A stretch of 64,000 nt of DNA from an uncultured Coriobacteriaceae bacterium. GTDB lineage: Bacteria; Actinomycetota; Coriobacteriia; Coriobacteriales; Eggerthellaceae. Location of the stretch: the NCBI GenBank assembly GCA_937937585.1, contig CALDCB010000011.1:229281-293280 (forward strand), in the 5' to 3' direction. The notes beneath the pieces are model-generated. The model was not told the DNA's origin and did not search any database. It worked only from the letters and a program-made list of their open reading frames with translations. Shown here in pieces: positions 63,942-64,000 of the stretch; the first letter of the stretch is position 1; each line of letters begins with the position of its first letter. The translations under genes were made by a program, and so were the position numbers.

Positions 63942-64000
63942 AGGCGTTGACGTGATATCTGTAGGTTGTTTTGTTCATGACGTTCACCTTATCTTTCTGA
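63942..64000. other. Unassigned right edge of the window
   Basis: 59 bases upstream of the YifB-like gene. A minus-strand 17-codon frame with a GGTGAACG site is visible but too short to judge; no other feature seen. Confidence 0.3.

Overview
The window is an ordinary chromosomal segment of a high-GC Gram-positive bacterium, most likely an Eggerthellaceae-type member of the class Coriobacteriia. This placement is an inference from gene content and gene-neighbourhood style: uvrC-rapZ-yvcK-whiA followed by gapA-pgk-tpiA-gpmI-secG, two DegV proteins, desulfoferrodoxin, a ZTP riboswitch ahead of a split purine-terminal pair, and an IS1249-type transposon. No rRNA or species marker is present. Most genes lie on the minus strand.

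Layout. 1-1224: 3'-truncated MFS transporter. 1305-2550: rsmJ-like methyltransferase and VanZ protein. 2605-4600: purO-purH pair behind a ZTP riboswitch and terminator. 4677-9938: peptide-deformylase-like protein with a replaced active-site residue, tandem hairpins, NdpA-like protein, lipoprotein, small orphan, AEC transporter and Sel1 protein. 9978-14393: a decayed prophage segment between Sel1 and tRNA-Pro. It holds a scaffold-protein fragment, tRNA-Leu(CAG), a MuF head protein whose C-terminus looks like a CdiA_C-type nuclease toxin, a broken phage gene, an ADP-ribosylglycohydrolase coupled to a 54-residue ORF, and a complete 1340-bp IS1249-like element with its target duplication. 14394-22289: tRNA-Pro, superoxide reductase, and a minus-strand cluster ileS-lspA-rluA-coaBC-degV. 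22488-28531: second degV, dinB, glycosyltransferase, and convergent pta and ackA. 28630-32718: rnd-yugP-xseA-xseB-hinT. 32834-38495: lipid kinase, TerC protein behind a yybP-ykoY riboswitch, a membrane-anchored orphan, and an N-terminally truncated DUF3427 helicase. 38646-40262: NUDIX protein, four tRNAs (Cys, Gly, Val, Leu-GAG), half of an MscL channel fused to a zinc ribbon, secG. 40341-50314: lower glycolysis operon preceded by whiA, yvcK, rapZ and uvrC. 50487-60065: sbcD-sbcC, uvrA with its partner orphan and a probable LexA box, a small membrane protein, and xerC/D. 60067-63941: trmFO, dprA and a ComM/YifB AAA protein.

How the genes work together. DNA repair and recombination are strongly represented (uvrA, uvrC, sbcCD, dinB, xseAB, dprA, yifB, xer). 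Central carbon flow runs from glyceraldehyde-3-phosphate to 2-phosphoglycerate in one operon, with acetate/ATP formation by pta and ackA. Two metabolite-sensing RNAs are visible, for ZTP (purine/folate stress) and Mn2+. The most unusual stretch is the prophage remnant, where a candidate polymorphic toxin on a phage head protein is followed directly by a tRNA gene where an immunity gene would be expected.
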